DNA from: DASXAQ01 sp036406615
Lineage (GTDB): Bacteria; Actinomycetota; UBA4738
Length of the DNA stretch: 31,551 nucleotides
Reading direction: 5' to 3'
Assembly (NCBI GenBank): GCA_036406615.1
Contig: DASXAQ010000030.1
Span: 1 to 31,551 of the forward strand
Shown: positions 16,446-25,261 of the stretch, in pieces
Numbering within the stretch: position 1 is the stretch's first letter
Layout: every line of letters starts with the position of its first letter
Position numbers and translations under genes: made by a program
Notes under the pieces: model-generated
What the model was told of the DNA's origin: nothing
The model's database searches: none
Seen by the model: only the letters and a program-made list of their open reading frames with translations

Positions 16446-16599
16446 GGACCGGGCCCTGAAAGGTGCCTGAGAGTTTGGTGAAGAATCCCCGGTCCGACGC
16501 GGCGCGGCCACAGGGCTGGAGGAGGTGGTCACAGGGGTGCCAACCCACCTTCGATCCCGGGTACTGGCACCTCGAACGGGACGGAAACCGCCCTTTCTT
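16446..16599 (+). ncRNA. Candidate structured leader RNA with terminator-like hairpin
   Basis: Upstream of the histidine kinase the plus strand can fold into a row of stems: GGACCGGG (16446-16453) with CCCGGTCC (16488-16495); GGCCAC (16506-16511) with GTGGTC (16525-16530, one G-U); GGTGCCA plus ACCC (16536-16546) with GGGT and TGGCACC (16559-16571). Then GGGACGG, an AAA loop and CCGCCC are followed directly by TTTCTT (16578-16599), like an intrinsic terminator. A second GGTGCC copy at 16462-16467 could compete for GGCACC at 16566-16571, the kind of alternative pairing seen in attenuators. This could be a riboswitch-like leader or a small RNA of about 150 bases. I cannot match it to a known class, and no clear promoter is visible upstream. 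Confidence 0.4.
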
Positions 16600-16632
16600 A
16601 TGATCGGGCCCCGAGGGAGAATCCCGCCTGAC

Positions 16633-18687
16633 ATGCAGGCTCGATCCGCGTCTCGACTCGCCTGGCCCATCGCGCTGCTTTCGGTCGCGTTGATGCTGGG
16701 TGGTCTGGTGCTGATCTTTCTCGATCGCGACGCCAGCGTCCCGGGCGGTTCGCTCTGGACGGGCTCGAACCTGCTTTCCAACGCCGCATCTTTGGGTGTT
16801 CCCGTCGTCGGCGGAGTCCTGGCGTCGCGCCGACCCGAGAACGCGATCGGATGGCTGTTCCTCGCGGCGGGCCTGTCGCTCGCCCTTTCGCAGTTCGGGC
16901 TGGCCTACGGCGTGTTCGCCTTGAAGGTGAGCGCGGCGTCGCCGCCCGGGGGCAGGGCATGGTCATGGGTCGGGAACTGGGCGTGGGTGCTGTCGCTCGT
17001 CTGGCTGGCATTCGCCCTGCTGCTGTTTCCAACGGGTCACCTGCCTTCGCGACGCTGGCGTCCGGCCGCGTGGGTCGTCGTGCTCGCCTGCGCCGTGCTC
17101 ACCGCGATCCCGCTGCAGGTCGCCACCTCGGCCTGGGCGGACCCGTTCAGCGAAACCGCCTTCAACGGCGGCACGTTGGGCCTCCCCTTCCTGGTGGCCC
17201 TGGTCGCGGCCTTCGTTCCTCCGCTCGTCGCGGTCGTGGTGAGGTTCCGGAGGTCGAGGGGCGACGAACGTCTCCAGATGAAGTGGTTCGTAGGGGGAGC
17301 GTTCTTCGTGGTGGCCGCCCTGGTGGCGGTGAACCTGTCGAACTCGCTGGCGATATCGGTGCTGCTGAGCCTCGCCCTGGTGTTCTTCCTCGCATCGATC
17401 GCGGTCGCCGTCCTCAAGTACCGCCTGTACGAGATCGACATCGTCGTCAACAAGACCATCGTGTACGGCGTGCTGGCGGCATTCCTCGTGGCCGTCTACG
17501 TGGCCCTGGTGATCGGCATCGGGGCCGCGATCGGGTCAGCCCACAATCCATTCCTCACGCTGGTGGCCGCTGGGGTCATGGCCCTTGCGTTCAATCCCGT
17601 GAGGACCCGGGCGACGCACCTTGCCAACCGCTTCGTGTACGGGAAGCGAGCGACGCCCTACGAGGTCCTGTCGCATTTCTCGGATGAGGTCGCCGGCGCG
17701 TACGCACTCGAAGACGTGCTCCCCCGCACGGCACAGATGCTCGGCGAGGGGACCGGCGCGAGCCGCGCCGACATCTGGTTGGTTTCCGGAACGGAACTGG
17801 TGGATGAGGCCACGTGGCCGGCCGCCCCAGGCCTCGAGCCGGTCTCGCTCTCCGAGGCAGATGGACTTTCGGTGCCGGGCGCGTCGCGGACCGTCGCCGT
17901 CCGTCACCAGGGTGACCTGCTCGGAGCCATCTCCATCCACAAGCCCCCCGGCGATCCGGTCTCCGCGGTCGAGGAGAAGCTGCTGACGGACGTGGCCTCC
18001 CAGGCGGGACTCGTCCTGCGCAACGTCCGCCTGGTCGAGGACCTGAAGGCGTCGCGCCAGCGCATCGTCGCGGCGCAGGACGAGGAACGCAGGCGGCTCG
18101 AGCGCAATATCCACGACGGGGCCCAGCAGCAGCTCGTGGCGCTCGCCGTGAAGGCGAACCTCGCGCAATCGATGGTGAAGTCCGATCCCGATGTCGAACG
18201 GTTGCTCGCACAGCTCAAAATAGAAGCACAGGACGCGCTGGAAAACCTCCGCGACCTCGCTCGCGGGATCTATCCCCCGCTTCTGGCCGACCGGGGCCTC
18301 GCTGCAGCCCTTCGGGCCCAGGTCAAGAAATCCGCGGTTCCGACGTCCGTGGAGTCCGACGGCATCGGAAGGTATCGCCAGGATGCCGAGGCGGCCGTCT
18401 ACTTCTGTGCGCTCGAGGCACTTCAGAACGTGGCCAAGTACGCGAACGCGTCGCGGGCGGTCGTTCGCCTGTCGGCTTCCGACGGGAACCTCTCCTTCAT
18501 CGTCGAGGACGACGGCATCGGGTTCGATGTCGGCGCCCGTGGCTACGGCACGGGCATGCAGGGAATGGCCGATCGTCTCGCATCGCTCGGCGGCGAGCTT
18601 CGCGTCAGGTCCGTGCGAAATTCGGGGACGGTCATCGAAGGGACCGTGCCGGCCGAAGGCCTCGGCTCTTCGGCCGGCCAGGGCTAG
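16633..18687 (+). CDS. Multi-pass membrane histidine kinase, NarL-system type
   Basis: A 684-residue sensor kinase. About ten hydrophobic segments fill residues 10-320, an unusually large membrane sensor part. A GAF-like domain covers about 345-465. The dimerisation/phosphoacceptor domain (HisKA_3) holds His494 in RRLERNIHDGAQQQLVAL, and LRDLARGIYPPLLADRG is the usual continuation. The ATP-binding domain has the N-box EALQNVAKYA (Asn599), EDDGIGFD and GYGTGMQGM. It should phosphorylate a NarL/LuxR-type regulator, but none is adjacent; the orphan regulator at 995 is one candidate. ATG at 16633 was chosen with GAGGGAGA upstream; 16600 and 16525 are in frame, but the latter lies inside the structured leader. 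Its TAG stop overlaps the convergent nuoN stop. Confidence 0.88.
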   Translation: MQARSASRLAWPIALLSVALMLGGLVLIFLDRDASVPGGSLWTGSNLLSNAASLGVPVVGGVLASRRPENAIGWLFLAAGLSLALSQFGLAYGVFALKVSAASPPGGRAWSWVGNWAWVLSLVWLAFALLLFPTGHLPSRRWRPAAWVVVLACAVLTAIPLQVATSAWADPFSETAFNGGTLGLPFLVALVAAFVPPLVAVVVRFRRSRGDERLQMKWFVGGAFFVVAALVAVNLSNSLAISVLLSLALVFFLASIAVAVLKYRLYEIDIVVNKTIVYGVLAAFLVAVYVALVIGIGAAIGSAHNPFLTLVAAGVMALAFNPVRTRATHLANRFVYGKRATPYEVLSHFSDEVAGAYALEDVLPRTAQMLGEGTGASRADIWLVSGTELVDEATWPAAPGLEPVSLSEADGLSVPGASRTVAVRHQGDLLGAISIHKPPGDPVSAVEEKLLTDVASQAGLVLRNVRLVEDLKASRQRIVAAQDEERRRLERNIHDGAQQQLVALAVKANLAQSMVKSDPDVERLLAQLKIEAQDALENLRDLARGIYPPLLADRGLAAALRAQVKKSAVPTSVESDGIGRYRQDAEAAVYFCALEALQNVAKYANASRAVVRLSASDGNLSFIVEDDGIGFDVGARGYGTGMQGMADRLASLGGELRVRSVRNSGTVIEGTVPAEGLGSSAGQG

Positions 18688-20159
18688 GGCCCAGCGGCCA
18701 GCACCGTGAAGGGCGGGAAGTGCGCCGCCAGGTCCGGGAAGACGCCGATCAACAGCACCCACACCATGGCGACCATCGCCACGACCGTGACCAGCGCCGG
18801 CAGCCGGATCGGCCGCACGGGCTCGGTGATGGGATCGAGCCACATCGCCCGCACGATCGCCAGGTAGTACACGAGCGAGATGACCGAGTTCAGCACCATC
18901 GCGCCCGCAAGCCACGTGCCGATGCCGCCCCGGTCGATCGCCGCCGTGAAGATGAAGAACTTCCCCCAGAACCCGGCCGTCGGCGGGATGCCGGCCAGGG
19001 AGACCAGGAACGTCGCCATCGCCACCGCGATCGCCGGGAACCGCCGCCCGAGGCCCGAGAAGTCCGTGATCAGCACGCTCGGCGACTCGCGCGACATCCC
19101 GATCACGATGGCGAACGTGCCGAGGTTCATCGCGGCGTAGATCAGGATGTACAGCACGACCGACGAGAACGCGGCCCTGTTCACCGAGGCCGACGATCCC
19201 GCCAGGGCGAACGGCAGCAGCATGTATCCCGCCTGCGCGATCGAGGAGTACGCGAGCATCCGCACGACCTGCCGCTGCTGGAGCGCGACGAGGTTGCCCA
19301 TGAACATCGTGAACAGGGACAGCAGCGCGAAGATCGGCGCCCAGAAGTGGGCGACCGGCAGGAACCCGGCGAACATCAGCTGCAGCAGCCCGACGAACCC
19401 GGCGGCCTTCGAGGCAACGGACAGGTACGCGGCGACCGGCACCGGCGCGCCCTCGTACGTGTCCGGCGCCCAGAACTGGAACGGGAACGCCGACACCTTG
19501 AAAGCGAACCCGGCGACGACGAACAGCACGGCGGCCAGGGCCAGGTTCGAGTGCGCCTCCGGCCCCGCGAGCGCCCGGGAGATCCCCGCCAGCCGCGTCG
19601 TTCCGGTGACGCCGTAGATCAGGCTCATCCCGTACAGCATCACGGCGGTGGACAGGACGCTGATCAGGAAGAACTTCAGGGCGGCTTCGTTCGAGCGCGG
19701 GTCGGACTTGCGCAGCCCCGACAACAGGAATGCGGGGGCCGACACGAGCTCCAGGGAGATGAACAGCATCAGCAGGTCGCGTGAGCCGCCCATCGTCATC
19801 GCGCCCAGGAACGAGCACAACAGCAGGAAGTAGTACTCGCCCTGGAACGTCCGGCCGTCGCGCACGTACCGGTACGACAGGGCCAGGATCGTCATGGCGG
19901 CCAGGCTGAAGAACACGTCGAACAGAACCGTGAAGTCGTCCACGACGAACGAGCCGCCGAACGTGGCTCGGTCGGCCCCGATCAGCGTCAGGGACGCGAT
20001 CAACGCGCCGGTGGCCCCCAGGAACGCCACCGGCATCGAGGCGTGCTTTCGATCGTTCGGCAGGAACAGGTCGACGATCAGCACCAGAAACAGCGTTCCG
20101 GCCATCACGAGCTGGGGCGCGATCGCGTGGAAGTCGATCGGGAGGTTCGCCGGGATCAT
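18684..20159 (-). CDS. nuoN: NADH-quinone oxidoreductase subunit N
   Basis: A 491-residue antiporter-like membrane subunit of complex I, part of the proton-pumping arm. Typical motifs are LELVSAPAFLLSGLRKSD with the key membrane Glu, FKVSAFPFQFWAPDTYEGAP with the lysine and broken-helix region, and LAGIPPTAGFWGKFFIF. The ATG at 20159 overlaps the nuoM stop by 4 bases. It is the last gene of the partial nuo cluster. Its TAG stop (18686-18684) shares the palindrome CTAG with the stop of the convergent histidine kinase, so the two genes overlap tail to tail by 4 bases. Confidence 0.94.
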   Translation of the reverse strand: MIPANLPIDFHAIAPQLVMAGTLFLVLIVDLFLPNDRKHASMPVAFLGATGALIASLTLIGADRATFGGSFVVDDFTVLFDVFFSLAAMTILALSYRYVRDGRTFQGEYYFLLLCSFLGAMTMGGSRDLLMLFISLELVSAPAFLLSGLRKSDPRSNEAALKFFLISVLSTAVMLYGMSLIYGVTGTTRLAGISRALAGPEAHSNLALAAVLFVVAGFAFKVSAFPFQFWAPDTYEGAPVPVAAYLSVASKAAGFVGLLQLMFAGFLPVAHFWAPIFALLSLFTMFMGNLVALQQRQVVRMLAYSSIAQAGYMLLPFALAGSSASVNRAAFSSVVLYILIYAAMNLGTFAIVIGMSRESPSVLITDFSGLGRRFPAIAVAMATFLVSLAGIPPTAGFWGKFFIFTAAIDRGGIGTWLAGAMVLNSVISLVYYLAIVRAMWLDPITEPVRPIRLPALVTVVAMVAMVWVLLIGVFPDLAAHFPPFTVLAAGP

Positions 20160-21679
20160 CGGATGAACACCCTGGTCAGGACCGTCACCGCGTCGTTCGT
20201 CACGCCGGTCACCAGCCGTGGGATCAGCCCCAGGATCAGGATGCCGGCGAGCATGGGCACCCACGCGAGCCACTCGATCCGGGTCACGTCCGCGACGGGT
20301 TCGTCCACGCGCGCCTGCGGCACCGTGCCCATCGCGACCCGTTGGATCGTCCACAGGATGTAGCCGGCCGTCAGGATGGTGCCGATCCCGCCGAACACCA
20401 TCAGCGTGCGGAACAGGGCGATGTGCTCGGACGCGGGCGCGTACGCGGAGAACAGCGACAGCACCTCACCCCAGAAGCCGGCCAGGCCCGGCAGGCCCAT
20501 CGACGCGATCGCCGTGAACGCGAACACGAACCCGAGCAGGGGAACCTTCAGGAGCATCCCGCCCCCGAGCTCGGCGATCTGGCGCGTGTGGTACCGGTCG
20601 TAGATCGAGCCGATCTCGAAGAACAGCATCCCGGTGATGATGCCGTGGGCGACCATGCCGAAGATGGCCGCGTTGATCCCCACCGCCGACAGCGTGGCGA
20701 TGCCCAGCATCACGAACCCCATGTGCCCCACCGAGGAGAACGCGATGAGCCGCTTGAGGTCGGATTGCGCCAGGCACGCCAGGGCCGCGTAGACGATCGC
20801 GATCGTCGCCAGGATCGCGATGATCGGCGCCCACACCTTCGCCGCGTCCGGCAGGATCGGCAAGGCGATCCGGATGAACCCGTACCCGCCCATCTTCAGC
20901 AGGATCCCCGCCAGCAGGACCGAGCCGACGGTCGGCGCCTCGGTATGCGCATCCGGGAGCCATGTGTGGAACGGCCACAGCGGGACCTTCACCGCGAAGC
21001 CGAGGAAGATCCCCGCGAAGATCAGCAGCTGCACGTTGCGCGCGAACGGCGCGACCGCCGCTTGGTGCTGCAGCGCAACGATGTCGAACGTGTGGGGCAG
21101 CGACTTCACGTACATCGCGATGAAGCCCAGCAGCATGAACACGCTGCCGAACAGCGTGTACAGAAAGAACTTGATGGCGGCGTACTGGCGGTTCGAAGAG
21201 CCCCAGACGCCGATCATGAAATACATCGGGACCAGCACGAGCTCCCAGAAGACGAAGAACAGGATCAGGTCCAGCGCGACGAACGTGCCGGCCATACCCG
21301 TCTCCAGGAGCAGCATCAGAGCCAGGAACGCGCGCGGGCGTCCGGGGCTCGGCAGGATCCGGTAGGAGTAGACGGCGCAGAGGAACGACAGCAGCAGCGT
21401 CAGCTCGAGCAGCGGCAGGCTGATGCCGTCGGTGCCGATGTGGTACGTGGCGTGAATGGCGGAGATCCACGAGGCGTTCACCGTGAACTGGAAGCCCGCG
21501 GCGCCGTAGTCGAACCCGAACAACATCGCGATGCCGACGGCCAGCGCGGCCCCGCTGAACACCAGGGCGAGGACGCGAGGCGTGCGGTCGTCCTTGGACG
21601 GCACCACGGCGATCAGCACGGCTCCGGCCGCCGGAAGGAACACGGCCAGCGTCAGGGCCCAGGTGTCCCAGCCGCTCAC
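20156..21679 (-). CDS. nuoM: NADH-quinone oxidoreductase subunit M
   Basis: A 507-residue antiporter-like subunit with about 14 hydrophobic segments. Motifs include FWELVLVPMYFMIGVWGSS (the conserved Glu of helix 5), KVPLWPFHTWLPDAHTEAP and LKRLIAFSSVGHMGFVMLG. The GTG at 21679 was chosen because GGAGGT lies 6 bases ahead of it; another in-frame GTG is at 21694. It ends in a 4-base overlap with nuoN and starts 40 bases after nuoL. Like NuoL and NuoN it carries one proton channel. Confidence 0.94.
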   Translation of the reverse strand: MSGWDTWALTLAVFLPAAGAVLIAVVPSKDDRTPRVLALVFSGAALAVGIAMLFGFDYGAAGFQFTVNASWISAIHATYHIGTDGISLPLLELTLLLSFLCAVYSYRILPSPGRPRAFLALMLLLETGMAGTFVALDLILFFVFWELVLVPMYFMIGVWGSSNRQYAAIKFFLYTLFGSVFMLLGFIAMYVKSLPHTFDIVALQHQAAVAPFARNVQLLIFAGIFLGFAVKVPLWPFHTWLPDAHTEAPTVGSVLLAGILLKMGGYGFIRIALPILPDAAKVWAPIIAILATIAIVYAALACLAQSDLKRLIAFSSVGHMGFVMLGIATLSAVGINAAIFGMVAHGIITGMLFFEIGSIYDRYHTRQIAELGGGMLLKVPLLGFVFAFTAIASMGLPGLAGFWGEVLSLFSAYAPASEHIALFRTLMVFGGIGTILTAGYILWTIQRVAMGTVPQARVDEPVADVTRIEWLAWVPMLAGILILGLIPRLVTGVTNDAVTVLTRVFIR

Positions 21680-21719
21680 GCGGCCACCTCCCACGGTTCC
21701 CTCGCGCCTGGCGCCATCG

Positions 21720-23552
21720 TCAGAACCTCGTGATCAGGAACGCCAGCACGGCCACGCCGACGAACAGGAACACGGCGTAGCGCTGGACGTTGCCGGACTG
21801 GATGTAGCGCAGGAACCCGCCCACGTCGCGGGTGCCCACCCCGACGCCGTTCACCGCGCCGTCGATGACCGTGCGATCGAAGTCGTTCACGTCCCGTGCC
21901 ACCGGGTACTGGATGGGCCGCACGACGCCCTTCGTGTAGATGTCGTCCAGGTAGTACTTGTTGACCAGCAGCGTCGACAGCGGGCCCATGCGCAGCATCG
22001 GGTCGCGTTCGGGATACGTGCGGTACAGCAGGTACCCGACCAGGATGCCGCTGAACGCCACCGCGACCGACAGGATCGACAGCCCCACCTGGAACGGCTC
22101 GGGCTCCAGCACGGCCGGGATGTGCGTCCAGTCGAAGACGAGGAAGCCGAAGAAACCGGCCACGGCCGACAGGATCGCGAGCAGGATCATCGGCGAGGTC
22201 ATCGCACGCGGCGACTCGTGGGGGTGCGCCTCCCCCCGGTAGCTGCCGAAGAACGTGAGGATCACGGTTCGCGTCATGTAGAGCGCGGTGACGAACGCGG
22301 TCACGAGCGCCACGGCCCACAGGATGTAGTGATGGGTCTCGAACCCCGTGGCGATGACCTCGTCCTTCGAGAAGAACCCGGCGAACGGCGGCACGCCGGC
22401 CAGCGCCGCGGTCCCGATCAGGAACGTCGCGAACGTGACCGGCATGTGTTTTCGGAGTCCCCCCATCTCGCTCATGTTGTTCGTATGCACGGCATGGATC
22501 ACCGAGCCGGCGCCGTAGAACAGCAGGGCCTTGAAGAACGCGTGGGTGAACAGCAGGAACATCGCCGGCGTGTAGCCCTTCGGCCCCATGCCGAGCGAGG
22601 CCATCATGTACGCGAGCTGGGAGACGGTGGAGTACGCGAGCACGCGTTTGATGTCGTCCTGCACCAGGGCCAGCAGCGCCGCGATCAGCATCGTGATCGC
22701 CCCGATCCCCCCCACGAACGCCAGCGCGTGGCCCGATGGCGCGTACACGGCGTACAGGCGGGCGACCAGGTAGACGCCGGCCGCGACCATCGTCGCCGCG
22801 TGGATCAGTGCGGACACGGGCGTCGGGCCGGCCATGGCATCGGGCAGCCACACGTGCAGCGGGAACTGCGCGGACTTGCCGATCGCGCCGCCGAACAGCA
22901 GCAGCGCGGACGCGGTCAGCACCCCGGTCCCGATCCCGCCGGCCGCCACCCGGGCCGTGATGCCCGGGATGTTGGAGGTGCCGGCGGCCAGCGTGAGCAC
23001 GAAGATGCCGAACAGGAACGGCACGTCGCCAGTCTTCGTCGTGATGAACGCCTTGATGGCGGCGTCCGAGTTCTCCTTCTCCTCCCACCAGTGGCCGATG
23101 AGCAGGTACGAGCAGATGCCGACCAGCTCCCAGCCGATCAGCAGTTCGAACAGGCTCGACGCGATGACCAGCGTGAGCATGGCCGCGGAGAACAGCGACA
23201 GCCACGCGTAGTAGATGGTGTAGCGCCGGTCTCCTTTCATGTACGCGGTGGAGTAGACCTGCGAGCACAGCGAGACCAGGCACACCACGACGAACATGGC
23301 CGCCGTCAGCCCGTCGATGTACTGCCCTGCCTCGATCCGAAGCGAGCCGGCCTGCAGAAGCAGGAACGAGCCGTGGACGGGCGCGTGGCCGGACGCCCAC
23401 TGCCCCAGGATCACGCACGCGAGTACCAGCGCGATGGTCATCGCGGCGATCCCGACCTCAGCCCCCTTGCCGGGCATGCGCTTGCCCCAGAACAGGATCA
23501 GGAAGAAGGCGACGGCGGGCAGCGCGGGCACGATCCAGGCGTAGCGGATCAT
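21720..23552 (-). CDS. nuoL: NADH-quinone oxidoreductase subunit L
   Basis: A 610-residue antiporter-like subunit, the distal proton channel of complex I, with the long lateral helix expected at its C-terminal part. Motifs include LLIGWELVGICSYLLIGHWW, IGKSAQFPLHVWLPDAMAGP, SALIHAATMVAAGVYLVARL and DDIKRVLAYSTVSQLAYM. Start ATG at 23552, 28 bases after the nuoK stop. It ends FLITRF and is followed by nuoM after 40 bases. Confidence 0.95.
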   Translation of the reverse strand: MIRYAWIVPALPAVAFFLILFWGKRMPGKGAEVGIAAMTIALVLACVILGQWASGHAPVHGSFLLLQAGSLRIEAGQYIDGLTAAMFVVVCLVSLCSQVYSTAYMKGDRRYTIYYAWLSLFSAAMLTLVIASSLFELLIGWELVGICSYLLIGHWWEEKENSDAAIKAFITTKTGDVPFLFGIFVLTLAAGTSNIPGITARVAAGGIGTGVLTASALLLFGGAIGKSAQFPLHVWLPDAMAGPTPVSALIHAATMVAAGVYLVARLYAVYAPSGHALAFVGGIGAITMLIAALLALVQDDIKRVLAYSTVSQLAYMMASLGMGPKGYTPAMFLLFTHAFFKALLFYGAGSVIHAVHTNNMSEMGGLRKHMPVTFATFLIGTAALAGVPPFAGFFSKDEVIATGFETHHYILWAVALVTAFVTALYMTRTVILTFFGSYRGEAHPHESPRAMTSPMILLAILSAVAGFFGFLVFDWTHIPAVLEPEPFQVGLSILSVAVAFSGILVGYLLYRTYPERDPMLRMGPLSTLLVNKYYLDDIYTKGVVRPIQYPVARDVNDFDRTVIDGAVNGVGVGTRDVGGFLRYIQSGNVQRYAVFLFVGVAVLAFLITRF

Positions 23553-23580
23553 CGCGCCGACTCCCGGCCGGCCGGACCGT

Positions 23581-23883
23581 TCACCATTTCAGGAGGTCGA
23601 CCTCGTCGACGTCGATCGTCTCGCGGTTGCGGTAGATGAGGATCACGATCGCCAGGCCGATACCGATCTCGCCGGCGGCGACCGTGATGACGAACAGCGC
23701 GAAGATCTGGCCGGTCAGCTGGTGCAGGTACTGGGAGAACGCGACGAGGTTGACGTTCACCGCGTTCAGCATCAGCTCGATCGACATGAGCACCAGCACG
23801 GCGTTGCGCCGGGCCAGCACGCCGTAGATGCCCGCGGAGAACAGGATCGCCGCGAAGAACAGGGGGAACACGAGTCGGATCAT
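23581..23883 (-). CDS. nuoK: NADH-quinone oxidoreductase subunit K
   Basis: A 100-residue subunit with three membrane helices. The two conserved membrane glutamates of the proton path are visible: Glu36 in MSIELMLNAVNVNLVAF and Glu72 in AAGEIGIGLAIVI. Its ATG overlaps the nuoJ stop by 4 bases. Length is standard for the family. Confidence 0.96.
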   Translation of the reverse strand: MIRLVFPLFFAAILFSAGIYGVLARRNAVLVLMSIELMLNAVNVNLVAFSQYLHQLTGQIFALFVITVAAGEIGIGLAIVILIYRNRETIDVDEVDLLKW

Positions 23884-24374
23884 TCGCCCTCGTCCTTGCG
23901 CGCCAGCACGATCGCGCCGACCAGCGCCGCCAGCAGCAGCACCGACACGACCTCGAACGGAAGCACGTAGTCGCGGAACAGCGCCGTGCCGACCTGCTTC
24001 ATGACCGTGGGGACGGTGTGGATCCGCTTACCACCGAACGCGCCCTGCAACAGGAAGATCAGCCCAACGAGAACGCCCAGTCCCACGATCGCGGCCAGCC
24101 CGCGCTGCTGGTTGTCCAGGGCCTCCCGGCCGATCGGCGCCTTCGTCAGCATCAGCGCGAACAGCAGCAGGACCACGATGGCGCCGACGTAGATCAGCAC
24201 CTGCACCCATCCGACGAACTCGGCGCCCAGGATCAGGTAGGCCGCGGCCACGGTGGCGAGGGTCACGACCAGCCACAGCGCCGCGTGGACCACGTTCTTG
24301 CTGGTGACCAGCCGGATCGCCGCGACCGAGCCGAGCACCCCGACGATGGCGAACGCCCACTCCTGCGCCGTCAC
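23880..24374 (-). CDS. nuoJ: NADH-quinone oxidoreductase subunit J
   Basis: A 164-residue membrane subunit with five hydrophobic helices. The family core AAYLILGAEFVGWVQVLIYV (the pi-bulge helix region) and AIVVLLLFALMLTKAP are clear. It overlaps nuoI upstream and nuoK downstream by 4 bases each, so translation is coupled along this stretch. Confidence 0.95.
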   Translation of the reverse strand: MTAQEWAFAIVGVLGSVAAIRLVTSKNVVHAALWLVVTLATVAAAYLILGAEFVGWVQVLIYVGAIVVLLLFALMLTKAPIGREALDNQQRGLAAIVGLGVLVGLIFLLQGAFGGKRIHTVPTVMKQVGTALFRDYVLPFEVVSVLLLAALVGAIVLARKDEGE

Positions 24375-25261
24375 GACGACCCCTCCGCCTTCGCCCGCGC
24401 AGCCTTCAGCGCCGCGGCCTTCGCCCGTCCCTCGGCGATGCGCCGGTCGCTCCCCTTCGCGAGCTGCTCCGCCAGCACCCGGTCGTACGTCTCCTGATCC
24501 GGCTCCACCTCCACCCGTGGCGCCCGAGCCGGCCGTGCCGGCGCCTCGCCCGCCGCTGAACCTGACTCGGCTCCCGTCCCCGCCGGAGCCTCTGTGGCCA
24601 CGGTGGCATCGCTGGGCGGCGCCGCGTAGCCGGGGAGGCCCCCGGCTGCCGAGGGGAGCGAAGCGACCCGAGCAGCCGGGGTCCCGGCGTCAACAGGCGC
24701 CGCCGCCTGCGGTCCCGCAGCAGCCACCTCCGGCGGAGCCTCCGCCCCGACCTCGAGCTCCGGCGGCGGCAGCACGAGATAGGTCCAGTCCTCCAGCTTC
24801 TCCTTCTCATGCGTGAGGGACCCGATGTCGTATTCGGCGTACTCGAACTCCGGGCTCCAGAACAGCGCATCGAACGGGCAGACCTCGACGCAGATCCCGC
24901 AGTACATGCACAGCGAGAAGTCGATCGCGAAGCGGTCGAGGACCTTCACCGACCGCCCCTTGCCGCCGGACGCCGGCTCGTGCGTCTCCTTGTGGGCATC
25001 GATGTAGATGCACCAGTCCGGGCAGGCGCGCGAGCACTTGTAGCAGACGGTGCAGTTCGCCTCCTTGAGCGCGATCACGCCCCGCGTCCGGGCCGGAAGG
25101 TCCGGCTTGACCTCCGGGTACTGCTGGGTGACCGCGGGCTTCATCATCGTTCGAAGCGTCACCGTCAGGCCCTTCAACAGCCCCTCGCCGAGCCCGCGCG
25201 ACCGCGGGCCGGCCTGGCGAACGCCGGCGCCGCCCTTCACGTCGCGCTCGTCCACGGCCAT
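24371..25261 (-). CDS. nuoI: NADH-quinone oxidoreductase subunit I with C-terminal extension
   Basis: A 296-residue subunit carrying iron-sulfur clusters N6a and N6b. Two ferredoxin motifs are intact: CTVCYKCSRACP (Cys70, 73, 76, 80) and CMYCGICVEVCP (Cys118, 121, 124, 128). The folded part ends near residue 165 (WTYLVLPPPELE). After that come about 130 residues rich in Ala, Pro, Gly and Glu, then a basic helix (EGRAKAAALKAARAKAEG). The usual family length is about 160-200, so the tail is an add-on, probably disordered. The ATG at 25261 overlaps the nuoH stop by one base (TGATG). The clusters imply electron transfer even though nuoD is missing from this cluster. Confidence 0.94.
   Translation of the reverse strand: MAVDERDVKGGAGVRQAGPRSRGLGEGLLKGLTVTLRTMMKPAVTQQYPEVKPDLPARTRGVIALKEANCTVCYKCSRACPDWCIYIDAHKETHEPASGGKGRSVKVLDRFAIDFSLCMYCGICVEVCPFDALFWSPEFEYAEYDIGSLTHEKEKLEDWTYLVLPPPELEVGAEAPPEVAAAGPQAAAPVDAGTPAARVASLPSAAGGLPGYAAPPSDATVATEAPAGTGAESGSAAGEAPARPARAPRVEVEPDQETYDRVLAEQLAKGSDRRIAEGRAKAAALKAARAKAEGSS

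Noticed and set aside
16450..16500. Glycine-riboswitch-like ACTCTCAGGCACC on the minus strand upstream of htpX
   Set aside because: The matching GAGAG strand and a proper CGAAGG-GCAA core are not found upstream, and htpX is not a glycine gene. The plus-strand stems with a terminator explain the segment better.
16460..16575. TPP-riboswitch-like pieces (CTGAGAG and CTTCGATCCCGGGTA) on the plus strand
   Set aside because: The conserved TPP core is incomplete and the stems seen are closed on themselves, so the similarity looks like chance.
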